This document shows positions 37,245-46,740 of a DNA stretch of 64,000 nt, piece by piece (the stretch's first letter is position 1; each line of letters begins with the position of its first letter). The DNA is taken from positions 310,001-374,000 of the forward strand of contig JAUZTG010000028.1 in assembly GCA_030734395.1 (NCBI GenBank), read 5' to 3'. The position numbers were made by a program, and so were the translations under genes. This DNA comes from Sarocladium kiliense (taxonomy: Eukaryota; Ascomycota; Sordariomycetes; Hypocreales; Sarocladiaceae). Below the pieces are notes generated by a model. The model ran no database searches. It was not told the origin of the DNA and saw nothing but the letters and a program-made list of their open reading frames with translations.

Positions 37245-39065
37245 CTACTCATCACCATCCCCGGCATTTCGGTACCCCTTCGCTTTACGCATCTCAGCCG
37301 CATCCTTATATCCCTTCTTCCTCGCATACTTCTCCACTTGCACCTCCGGCTCCTCCAACGTATTCCTCTTCAACAATGGTATGTATGGCCCTCCCGGCTT
37401 CGCGCCAGTCCCTCCTGTATACGCTCTATGACTTGGCTTATTCTTCTCTTTCTTCTTATTCTGCACCTCCTTCGCTGCTAACGCGATCTCACTCCCCTGC
37501 TTACTCAAATGCTGCGTCGCAACTTCCTGAAGTAGTCGGTTGGCGAGTAGTTCATCCATTTTCTTCTCGCGCCAATTCGCCCAAACTGAGTCGACGAGTT
37601 CGCTAAATCGCAAGGAGCAGGTTTCTTCGGCGCCAACCCAGCTGAGGGCTTCGGTGGGGTTGGAGCGATCGCCGTTGAGGGGGAAAATGCAATCCCAGAG
37701 CACAAGGGGGACTTCATCTGCCATGGCGAAGTTGGGTTTGCGAGGGTTGGTGGTCACGTCGAGCATTTGTGTGATGATCTCGGGAGACTCGAGGCCTTGT
37801 CCGACAAGGAAGAGGACACCAATCATGTGACGGATTTGGTGCCAAAGAAATGCTGAACCTTTGACGTTGAAGGAGTACACCTTGGGGTGTTGTGATGGGG
37901 ATATATCCGACGGGAAGGAAGGTGGAGAGCTGAGGTAGGGTAATGCTGAGGTCACGTCGGGGACCTCTTCGATGCTGACTTCGAACATGACGCGTGTGAA
38001 GTTCGTAAGCATCTTCCCCGGGTCAACTTTGCAGAAATTCCGAAAGTCATGCTCGCCCTCGAACCTCCTTGCTGCGTCCCTCATAGCATCAATGTCGAGC
38101 CACCCAACAGGCGGTGATGATCCTGGGGAAGATGAAGAACCTGTCTCGGGCGCGAACGCTGGCTGTGTGAAGAAGTATCGGTATTGACGCTCACGACAGG
38201 AGAAGCGCGCTGAGAAGTCTGGTGGAGGGGTTGGACACCAAGCGAGGATCCGAATGTCTGGTGGGAGGAGACGGTTGAGCATGCGTGCATACTGCAGCTC
38301 ATCTCTGATATGATCCCATCCTGAGTCAATGTCCATCGCGCCATCCTCTTCGACCGCCTCATCCTTTGCCGCTGCACCTTCTTCCCCTTCAACCTTCACC
38401 CTCTTCCTCGCCATCGGCCGATTACTCTTGACCCGCAATCCAATAACTTGGCCAAAGGCACTGACGCCCCTGTCCGTTCTCCCACACTTCGAGTAGTCAC
38501 AACATGACCAATCTACAACATTGGGATCCTTGGGGAAGATGAGGTGTGCCTTGACGAGGGCCTTCCAGAGATGCTCCTCTATGGTCTCGACATTGCCAGC
38601 GGCTTGGAACTCGAAGCCGCCGTAGTTCTTTCCGAGATAGGCGAGCTTGAGGGCGACAGGGCGGGTAGCATACTTCGAAGGGTCTATGGTACGCTTGGGT
38701 TTGGGCTTGATAGATGTTGAAGGAGAAGCTGGTCTCGATGTTGAGGCTGATGCGGGGGCTGCGGTGTTGGTCGCTCCTTTGAACTCGAGCTCCTTTGAGA
38801 CTTCTGGTCCAGTCTTCAACTGTGCCTCGAGAGCTTGAATGCGCTCGATGAGACCGGACTTTGTCCACGAGGCGTAGTTGGGCTCGCCAGCCATGGTGAA
38901 CCGGGAGGCAAGTCTGCGAGCCTCAGGGGTGACAAGGGGTGGTGATGATGCTAAATGCCACGCCGGGCGATGCGTCAAGCTGAGTTTCGAGAGTTTAGAC
39001 GAGGGGAGCGAGGCGCGCCGGCCTAGTGTCTCATAGGCTGATTTCATGTATATGTTTGACGGCAA
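37245..39065 (-). CDS. deg1: tRNA pseudouridine(38/39) synthase Pus3/Deg1
   Basis: Isomerises uridine 38 and 39 in the tRNA anticodon arm. Single exon, 606 aa from the first ATG. The TruA fold starts near residue 135 (VALKLAYLGKNYGGFEFQ). The catalytic aspartate is D198 in CGRTDRGVSAFGQV. Later come the TruA-type blocks HDFRNFCKVD and FLWHQIRHMIGVLF. An in-frame second ATG at 38894 (residue 58, MAGEPNYASW) gives the usual fungal start. The 57-residue extension before it is Ser/Leu/Arg/Lys-rich with very few acids and looks like a mitochondrial presequence. Yeast Pus3 acts on both cytosolic and mitochondrial tRNAs, so two starts could give two locations; that is inference. An intervening charged stretch (about 225-245) is lineage-variable. 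Confidence 0.93.
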   Translation of the reverse strand: MPSNIYMKSAYETLGRRASLPSSKLSKLSLTHRPAWHLASSPPLVTPEARRLASRFTMAGEPNYASWTKSGLIERIQALEAQLKTGPEVSKELEFKGATNTAAPASASTSRPASPSTSIKPKPKRTIDPSKYATRPVALKLAYLGKNYGGFEFQAAGNVETIEEHLWKALVKAHLIFPKDPNVVDWSCCDYSKCGRTDRGVSAFGQVIGLRVKSNRPMARKRVKVEGEEGAAAKDEAVEEDGAMDIDSGWDHIRDELQYARMLNRLLPPDIRILAWCPTPPPDFSARFSCRERQYRYFFTQPAFAPETGSSSSPGSSPPVGWLDIDAMRDAARRFEGEHDFRNFCKVDPGKMLTNFTRVMFEVSIEEVPDVTSALPYLSSPPSFPSDISPSQHPKVYSFNVKGSAFLWHQIRHMIGVLFLVGQGLESPEIITQMLDVTTNPRKPNFAMADEVPLVLWDCIFPLNGDRSNPTEALSWVGAEETCSLRFSELVDSVWANWREKKMDELLANRLLQEVATQHLSKQGSEIALAAKEVQNKKKEKNKPSHRAYTGGTGAKPGGPYIPLLKRNTLEEPEVQVEKYARKKGYKDAAEMRKAKGYRNAGDGDE

Positions 39066-39589
39066 CTCATGGCTTGAATTGAGGCATCGTCGTTCTGAGT
39101 GAGGATTTTCAGTGGGGCGACAGCCTCTGGCTCAGGGTTGACGTCCAGGGTTACGCTAGGGTTATGGTAACTTGCATCAACCTAGGCCCAATACCCCTTT
39201 GATCAAAGGGATGATACAAAAGGAAGTGGTCAAGCTAAATTGTGTCAAAGGGGGGCCTGATTATTCGAATGGTAGTTAGTGTCGCTATGGCAGTTTAATT
39301 GCCAATCTTCACTTTATTCAAGAACATGCACTCATATGGGAAATACTCAAGTTTGGGGTATGGGGGTAAATTCATTCTTGATGTCTAAAACAAAAGTTAG
39401 CAAGTGCTCGGCAATGTACTGAATACAAGACTGAGCGAAAGGTGCCAGATAATCTCATTTGTTTGGTAAACCACAGAAGCAAAAACAAAAACAAAAACTC
39501 AACGCAAAGGTCTGCGGGCGATACAAGATGAAGAAGCTAATCCGGAACTCCAGAAGGTATAATCGGATTAGTCCAGAAACTGTAGGCAG
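39066..39589. other. Intergenic region, no gene seen
   Basis: It is the promoter side of deg1 and the 3' side of the next - strand gene. It contains a short CAAAAA repeat near 39479-39498 and nothing coding. Confidence 0.6.
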
Positions 39590-40156
39590 TTAGCAACGGT
39601 GGCGGCTCTGGAAGTTCTTCATGGCGTCGAGGGGCCGAACGCCGTAGTACACTTGCTTGTTCACGAAGCCGGTGAAGACCAACGTGACATCGAAGTCAAA
39701 GGCGGTGGTGAAGGTCTCGAAGGCACTGGCGTCGGAATTCTCATCAGTGTCACGGTCGAGAAGGGGGATCTCCTTCATGCACTTCGCCTCGACCGTGAAG
39801 GTGAGGGTGCGCTTGATTTGATCCTTTCTGTCCGTGACAGCCTGACGGATCTCCTCGACGGGGACAAGGAGCTCGATATCACCAAAAGTGATATCGAAGA
39901 TCCAGGTGGAACCATCATTGCTTGCGTCAGAGTCGAAGTCGCCTTCCGCCTCGACGTCCCGAATGCACTCATAGAGGGTGAGAGCATTTCCGTTCTTGAC
40001 ACGTACCTTGGTAAGGTGACACTCTTCCGTGCACTCGAGGTACTGGAAGAATATCTTGTCGGATTTGATCGCGAACCGGTGAGGTCCGTCATCAACCCGC
40101 CAGGTCTTCGGACCACGGTATGTCAAGTTGGGCTTGGTGAAGGTGAAGCCAGACAT
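39590..40156 (-). CDS. Unknown 188-residue protein, copy A of a local family
   Basis: Single exon, function not recognised. There is no signal peptide or membrane segment. The protein looks all-beta, with alternating strands (STWIFDITFGDIELLV, RTLTFTVEAKC, FDFDVTLVFTGF). It aligns end to end, at low identity, with the 176-residue protein encoded at 50242-50772 (-): shared points are N-[LI]-x-Y-x-GP near residue 10, T-E-x-C, GDFD/GKFD near the middle, S-x-W-[IV]-F, and a closing strand before RP. Copy A carries an extra acidic insert (DRDTDENSDAS). It is conserved enough in layout to be real. A 241-codon frame on the opposite strand covers it and is a shadow. Confidence 0.75.
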   Translation of the reverse strand: MSGFTFTKPNLTYRGPKTWRVDDGPHRFAIKSDKIFFQYLECTEECHLTKVRVKNGNALTLYECIRDVEAEGDFDSDASNDGSTWIFDITFGDIELLVPVEEIRQAVTDRKDQIKRTLTFTVEAKCMKEIPLLDRDTDENSDASAFETFTTAFDFDVTLVFTGFVNKQVYYGVRPLDAMKNFQSRHRC

Positions 40157-41182
40157 TGTGAATGGCTGATGAGGGTGGTAGGTTCGTTGAGGAGTGGTAA
40201 TGTTGGAGTGGTCGTTGACTTGACAAGTGTTGCTGTACGATCTGCAACGCTATCAGGGAAGGTTAACGAGCTTGATGAGGAAATCGAAATGGAGACAGGA
40301 CGGAGGAATCATCATGCTACTTAAAGTCTGGATGAGAAGGCTGTGCTGGCCAGGTCTGGCATCATGAATCTTTGTGAGAGCCATAGAGATATCCAGATGC
40401 ACCCATCTCCGTTTGAATACATTTTCGTCCTCATTGTGACATGATCAGAAGTTAAGATCACGCAATATAGTGTGATACGAAGGGGGAAGGCTTGAGTGAT
40501 ACCATGAAAGAGCGTATACATGATTGCATGGAAATCTTGGTTGCGAAGTGCTAGTTCTTCAAGCATGCGTATTTACTTCTTTCCGGTTTCATTTCCTATC
40601 AATGAGATTTCGAGGTTTTAGTATTATGACCTGGGAGCGTCCTGAAAGATTTGTGATATTTGAAAGGGGATCAGAATTATACCCTTAGCCGTCGGTTTCT
40701 TCCGTGGAAGAGTGCCCATACACGTAGCTAAAATACCAGAGGTGTAAAGAAATGGGTAATGACCCCTCTTCCTTGCACGGTCTAAATAGAACTGGCTGCC
40801 AGTAATTATGCGAGCTCTACGCAGCGACATGCGATCGCCAACGAGTCGATCTCAAGGACCTAATTCCACCGGGTGACCTCAAGGGCACATTCGAGGAAGT
40901 TCATGGTCATACTGGGTCTGTCTGTTCTTTCAATGTGCGATTTGGCAGCGGCAAAGCGGTCTTGTCTGACCATGAGATTACGAGTGCATTGGCTGTGTAT
41001 TCTAGTAAAGTGGAAAACTCCATCATTTTGTATTTTCGGGTCAAGTGCCAACAGTCTACGCCATGCCGCGAGGGAGCAGAGACTCTGACATCTGATGACC
41101 GAGTTCATGCCAAGGAGTACCGTTACTCATGATCATGGCACCTGAACACAGAACGAATAGAGAAGCACACGGATGCACGTCT
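40157..41182. other. Intergenic region, no gene seen
   Basis: It holds the promoter of the unknown 188-residue protein and the 3' side of the Zn2Cys6 gene. Only short open frames (under 83 codons) are present. No repeats stand out. Confidence 0.6.
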
Positions 41183-43485
41183 CTACTCAACATTACCCGA
41201 TTGCCTGATCAACTCTGGCGCTTGAATGAAGAAAGAGTTGATCCGCAAAACAATTGGTCGAAGCCGCAGCCTGACATCCTCATTATCCGTAGTTCCAAGT
41301 CTTTGAAGAGAGGATTGGAAGCTTTCAAGGAGCTTGTATGAAGCCTGAACATCTCCAGGTGACGATGCAAGAAGAAACAAGTAGATAAGGAAGTTCCCAC
41401 ACAGAATAAATTGGGACCGAGCCTCTAACGCCTTTGTCAGTGCCAAAATGGCATGTGTGCATCATCGATCCGGGGTTAGACTTACGGCGAAGCCAGAAGC
41501 TGGCGAGGTCTCCCGGAGTCACCTTTGTCATGAAAGTCGTGAAGCCCTCGAATTCAGCCAATGCGGCTGGGAAGTGTTTGCGGAGTGTTGAGCCAGGGTC
41601 AACCTTGGCTTTCTTGGTGGCTGGATACATAAGCGATCTGAACAGCAACGCCTGGGTTGCATAGTATGAGATGTATAGTGGTGCTATCGTCATGTTAACG
41701 GTCTGTTACACTTATCTGGAGCATGAAGATGCCTAAGTACCGTTACTATGGGTATGTTCATTCCCACGTCTTTGAGAACTTAAGCATTGTGGTAGTAAAC
41801 TTAGCCACTCCTGTATGTTGTCCTTGACGGCTATCATATTTTCTTGTTGAGACGCAGCTGAATCCTGCCGGAAATAACCCGACTCTAACTGACTGTTCAA
41901 AAAAGAATATTTGTAGTCAGTAGAGAAAATCTGCTAGTGAAGGTCATTTTCCGAGCTCACCTCGCATGGTCCAGCACGGTGCGCAACTCTTGCGTGAGCT
42001 GAACCAGGGCCAGAAAGCGAGCACCACTAGATAACTCGAACTTGGCGTCCACTGGATCAACCAAATGCAACAGCCCGTCTTCAACATTTTCATCCAGTCG
42101 CATATGGCTTAGATCCAGAGGGGTAGTGTTGAAAGAGCTCAGGGCAATAAGCGGCGGATTGCCATGACAAGAAGCCGACCAGCAGTCTGTCATAAAAGTT
42201 GCCCACCACAACCGTTTCCTGACTGCTTTTTGCCATTTTGGTATGTTCCAATCCGTAGGGTCTCTGTGCAGTCCGATCATCTGAGCACATGCAACAGCCT
42301 GCGAGGCTTGTATCCATGTGTATGGGGTCTCCACGCTATCGACACTTGGAGGTCTCATATGTTGCAGCAAAAGGCAAGCCTGTAGCTTGAAGAGGTTTGG
42401 AGCCTCTAGCTCCCGACGTAAGGAATCGTGCGCATGCTGAACGATCTCATGCTGGACAAAGGGACATGGTCCAGGAAGTGTAGGGTCAGAGTCCCAGAAG
42501 CTGAGCGCCAAAGCGTATACCGCGCCCCTGAGTGATGCTGGGATACGTTCTTTCTGTGCCGAAAAGTACTGTAGAAAGCGGTTCTTTGAGAGAATTGGAT
42601 AAGCAGGATGTATATGTCGAAAGTACAAGCGTACAAGGGCCGGCGCATGGGATCCCACAATACCCTCAATTGCATCAGAAGCACGTTGCAAGGCCCGATT
42701 AGTGTGATCGGGAAACTCGTCCAGCAAGACTAGGAAGTGTACAGGAGGTGCAAGCGTACGGCTACTCCCTGGGAAGACCTGAACGATCTTGGCATCGATC
42801 TCGTCGTTCTCGCTCATGATGGCAGACCTGAATGAGGCCAGCAGATGGGTATCCTGTTCTGCCGCAAGCCCCAGGGAATGGGCCGTTTTGCCGTAGACAT
42901 CGTGCACGGACTGAATCTGCGAGTCTGGGCTCGAGATACTCCCAATATCTATGTTACCCGATTCAGGCGAAATTGCGCCCAAGACGCTCCCTTGCTCGGT
43001 GAGTATTGGCTCACAAGCGACGACCTGATCTTCTCGACCACTGGACTCGCCATAGCCTCTCCTCCGCTGAGAGACAGGACCAGTGGACGGCGATGAAGAC
43101 CCGACTGGCTGATCAGGCGACAAGCATTCTCTAGCCGGGGACTGGCTGCTCGCCGGTCGAGAATCCCGACAGCCTGGCACCAAATCTTGAGGCTGTGGAG
43201 AAGAGCTGCAGTCAAGGCCTCTAGTCCTGCAGAACAAGCCTACTCGGTATTAGCCGACACATTCTGGGAGTCGATGTGTTTTCTGCTTATCAAATAGCCT
43301 CTCAAGATTGGTCACTTACAAGGAGGCTCAGTTGTGATAATGCAGGCAGTCTTGCGCCGTCGGCAGACATCACAGGGCCGATTCTTCCGACTGCGGGGAG
43401 TTCTGGCCAGCCCGAATCGGCTTTGCACCGTGAACTTGCGGTTCCGGCCTCGCCTATCTCTGGTTTCTGGGGCTGGTGAAGCCAT
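41183..43485 (-). CDS. Zn2Cys6 transcription factor next to the hydantoin-type cluster
   Basis: Inferred exons on the - strand are 43485-43320, 43239-41961, 41892-41741, 41683-41486 and 41424-41183, all in frame, giving 678 aa. The zinc cluster spans the first junction: CDVCRRRKTAC, then C-x2-C-x6-C completed by LFCRTRGLDC. A basic stretch precedes it (RTPRSRKNR). The fungal-specific middle domain starts near residue 250 (LVRLYFRHIHPAYPILSKNRF) and includes RKRLWWATFMTDCW and APLYISYYATQALLFRSLM. It ends with SFWLRQARSQF. The last two joins rest on family similarity and are less sure. It lies immediately downstream of the NCS1 permease on the same strand and is the obvious candidate regulator of the permease/hydantoinase pair. 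Confidence 0.85.
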
Positions 43486-43956
43486 GAGTAGGATTGGCTG
43501 ACGAGAGCCTCGATTAATGGGAGAATAGTGAGGGAGAAAGAAGTCTGGTCGCCGACGCAAGCTTGTCCGATTCGAGTTCGCCGAAGAGTTGGCCGATTCT
43601 GGACCGGGAGATGTGGGTCGAATTCTACACCTTGGATCTGGCTCTCCCAATGTGACGGGACTAAAACGAGGAACCGTTACTGATAAAGCTGGGGTTGTTC
43701 GTTGGTCAAAGTCAAATCTTAAAGCCAGCCAGGGTATGGGACCGCAAGATACCCAAGAGATCTCCTCCACACCCTGGCAAAGTGGAATGTGTAAGGGGCA
43801 TGACAGCCGTTGTAATCTATCGGGCACGGCCGCGGCCGTAAGGACTAGGTACAAGTTCGAAAGTGACATGCGACTGTATGATAGCATGATAATCGGACAG
43901 AAGTTCTTATATACATTGAAACACTACAGCAATGCATAAAGCTCGTAGTCTCTCGT
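43486..43956. other. Spacer between permease stop and regulator start
   Basis: This 471-bp stretch lies between two - strand genes. It is probably the permease 3' UTR and the regulator promoter. The regulator frame stays open for about 130 codons upstream of the chosen ATG but has no conserved content. Confidence 0.55.
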
Positions 43957-46075
43957 TTAGCACTTGTCCACCACGTCCACCTGCTGGTGCTCCTCGTTGG
44001 TAGAGTCCGTATCTTGCGCAGCCAATATTTCCCATGTTTCTCTGTAGATTCGCTGCACCTCTACAGGACTTCCCGCATTTTGAACAAAATTGTCCAACCT
44101 ATCTGCCGGGAAAGCCACGTGTAGCACGTAGTACACAAGGGCGCTCACTAGAAACCCATATAGGTAGTTGAGGTAGTATAACTCTGTCATCCCAGAGGGT
44201 ATAGTCACGCTCGTGTTCACAGCAGCGACAAAGCCAGCCACGCATGGCACGACGCCTACGAGCCACTATATCACCTGCATTAGTAATGGCACAGCATTTG
44301 AAAGCGACGAGGGAAAATGTGTGAGCTTACAGCAACGGGTGCCCTCCAGTTGCAACCCAGAGTAAACCAGTAAATACTGCTGGCGTTGATTTGATAGAGA
44401 TCGTCCACATTGAGCTTTCGCTTGTTGACGAAGAGGTAGCACGATGCCATGAGACCTGTCATGGGAGCCAGAAAGACACCATAGCCCGACAGCACAGTGA
44501 GAAAGGTCGTCGCCGTATTGACCAGCCGCCATGGGTTGACTATGGGGCTCAAGATGGCAACAATGTAGGCACCGCGGCGAATGTTGATATATCTTGGGAA
44601 GACAGCGGCAAGGTCGATACCGCCAGCCAGCGCGTTGCCGGGCAAGTTGCTTCCCATCTGCGAAATGACCAATGCCAGTCCGGCGAAGAAGATTGCCGCT
44701 CTTGTTCCACCACTAGGATCTTTCTCCAGAAGTCGTGCCAGCAGCGTAGGTGGGTTCCAAACGGCTTCGCCACCAAGGCGGTTCTGAGTAGCCGCTGTCA
44801 CTAAGATACCGATGGCGGAGGCAAAGATGCTGTACAGTGGGAATGCGAGAGCTTGTCCCCAAATCGCGTCGGAAGGCCGTTTTGCGAGACGCGCATAGTC
44901 GTTTTGGTTCATGATACCGGCCGCGATAGAACCGACAGTGGACATGATGCCGAAGATCATCAGCCAAACGGTGCTGTATGGTCCTCCTGTAAGAGGAATC
45001 TGAGACGATGAATCAAGAGTTGACCCAAAGCCGGCCGGGCCCATTGTTGCCAGGGCCCAGATAAGCAGGACCACGAAGAACACAATGGTGAAGGAACTCG
45101 CAAAGTAGAAAAACTTCTCCAGGCGATGCGGCCTGATCCATAGGACAGGAAGACTGATGACACTGAAGATAACGTACGCGACAAACTGCGCTGTTGTCAT
45201 GCCTGTATCAGGATCGATCGTATTGCGGATTCGGTCGCCGTACTTTGGATCCCACGACAGTAGGATGAGATACAGGCATTCTCCTCCAACCCATGATTGG
45301 AAGCCGTACCTGGGACAAGAATGTTAGTAATCATGACCTTGATGCTTAGCGTTGCTGAGGCCCTTCGGAAAGGCATATGCAGTCGTAACTAACCAAACTG
45401 CAGGTTCAGAGTCAGCATAGGTCATTCAGCTCACAAAGATAGGATACACATACCAAGGCCTAAGAAGATGCGGTTCCAGATGGCGAAGTGAGAGCCCCAG
45501 ATGCCCCAAGCGGCTCGATTGAAGACAGCGAAGCCAACTGGACAATAGGTCAGTATTCCATGGCACCTTTTCGAGGGAGCTTCAGCCACTCACCATTGTA
45601 GTATGCACCAGCAAGAGAACTGATGAGAAGTGCAGCTGTAGCGATGACATTACCAATGACAATAGCTTCACCAAAGGAGTCAGCGTATGCGACGAGACAA
45701 ATGACCATGTCCTGGTGCCTTCGACTTCAACTGACCTATGAGCGCTTGCCACCATGTCAGGCCGAGGGGAATTAGAGCACTGCCGGTCAGGTATGTCGCA
45801 ATGTTGCAGTTAATAAGCAGCCCTGCCATCAATTAGCTTGCTTGCCGTGCCTCAGAGCCAAGGGCTTCGCGATTGAGGTGGCGGACGCACAATAGTTGTG
45901 GAAGGTCAACCATGTCCAAGTTCGTCGTGCTGATTCAACTGGTCGAAGATCCTCGTTCTGGACAAGGAAGAATTAGATGAAACATATCGCAAAGATCAGA
46001 GCCTCGTGTCCGACTTACGACACCACTCGTGGTTTGCGGCAACTCGATTCGCTTGAGAAGTGCCGCGACAGCCAT
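43957..46075 (-). CDS. NCS1 (Fur-type) nucleobase/allantoin/hydantoin-type permease
   Basis: Plasma-membrane symporter of the nucleobase-cation-symport-1 family, with about 12 helices. Inferred exons are 46075-46019, 45957-45891, 45822-45736, 45665-45594, 45537-45454, 45397-45394, 45309-44331 and 44265-43957, giving 552 aa. The N-terminus has the NCS1 signature NEDLRPVESARRTWTW. Further on come GLVWYGFQSWVGGE, IMNQNDYARLAKRP and NPWRLVNTATTF, all typical of the Fur branch (uracil, uridine, allantoin carriers). The join at GLVWYGFQ requires a 4-nt exon (TTTG). The gene diverges from a hydantoinase-type enzyme 665 bp away. This suggests the substrate is a hydantoin, thiohydantoin or related ring, which the sequence alone cannot prove. 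Confidence 0.88.
45394..45397 (-). other. Inferred 4-nt microexon in the NCS1 permease
   Basis: On the - strand the sequence reads CTGCAG|TTTG|GTTAGT. The flanking introns are 56 nt (45398-45453) and 84 nt (45310-45393). The second contains a perfect TACTAAC branch site. Only inclusion of TTTG joins phase 1 to phase 2 and restores the family motif VWYGFQSWVGG. Confidence 0.65.
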
Positions 46076-46740
46076 TTGGGACCTCCTGCGTCTTCACGAC
46101 GAAGGCGAAGGAATATATGTTGTAAAGTCTGAATGAGCAGAAGTGGACGAAGACTCAGTATGTGACGCGAAACACTGATGAACCCAGAGCAGACCAGGAC
46201 AGCATCATGGGATCAAGGCCATTGGGCCGCGAGAAGAAGGTCGCAGGGTCGCATTGATGTATTAACCGAAGTCTTGAGTTGCATTGAGAATTGTCGGCGC
46301 CTCCATCGGAGCACGAACCAGGAAGGCTTATCGCCCAGCTCCAGAATTTCTGGGGGAACCGAGCCGATGGAGAAGCCTTAGCGCTCGAACCCACGCCAGA
46401 TCGGCCAACTTTTGATAGGAACGCGTGAAGTTGCCCGATACTTTTACCAGAAGCGTCCTCGGGCTGCTGCTAGTCATGCGGTAGCGCGAAATTGAGTCCC
46501 GGCCGCGATCGCTTTGAAGCAAGTTGGCCGACAGCACGTCGGTCAATTCCGGTGAGACTATGGAATGGAACCTCGCCTTGTATGAATGAGCAATCAGCCG
46601 CGAGGGTCGATACATTCTGGCAGCCTTCAATTGTGAGACCCCGCGGGCACCTGGCATATGAAAGGGCTTTCTTCTCAAAGGTAACATCTCAGTCATTCAA
46701 CCTTGGGCTGAGAATAAAGGCGTCTTCCAACACGGCCATC
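46076..46740. promoter_or_regulatory. Divergent promoter of permease and hydantoinase-type genes
   Basis: This 665-bp stretch drives both genes. It contains a 9-bp inverted repeat, CTCCATCGG (46301-46309) and CCGATGGAG (46364-46372). It also has two HGATAR elements: CGATAA on the - strand at 46328-46333 and TGATAG at 46413-46418. HGATAR is the target of AreA-type nitrogen regulators. The repeat contains CGG/CCG ends and could be the site of the neighbouring Zn2Cys6 protein. Function is inferred. Confidence 0.5.

Noticed and set aside
39599..40324. 241-codon frame antisense to the 188-residue unknown protein
   Set aside because: The - strand frame matches its relative at 50242-50772 in layout. 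The antisense frame matches nothing and is E/V/G-biased as expected of a shadow.
46378..46400. GGTTCGAG-like B box on the - strand
   Set aside because: The surrounding bases do not pair as a T-stem and no A box or acceptor stem is present.
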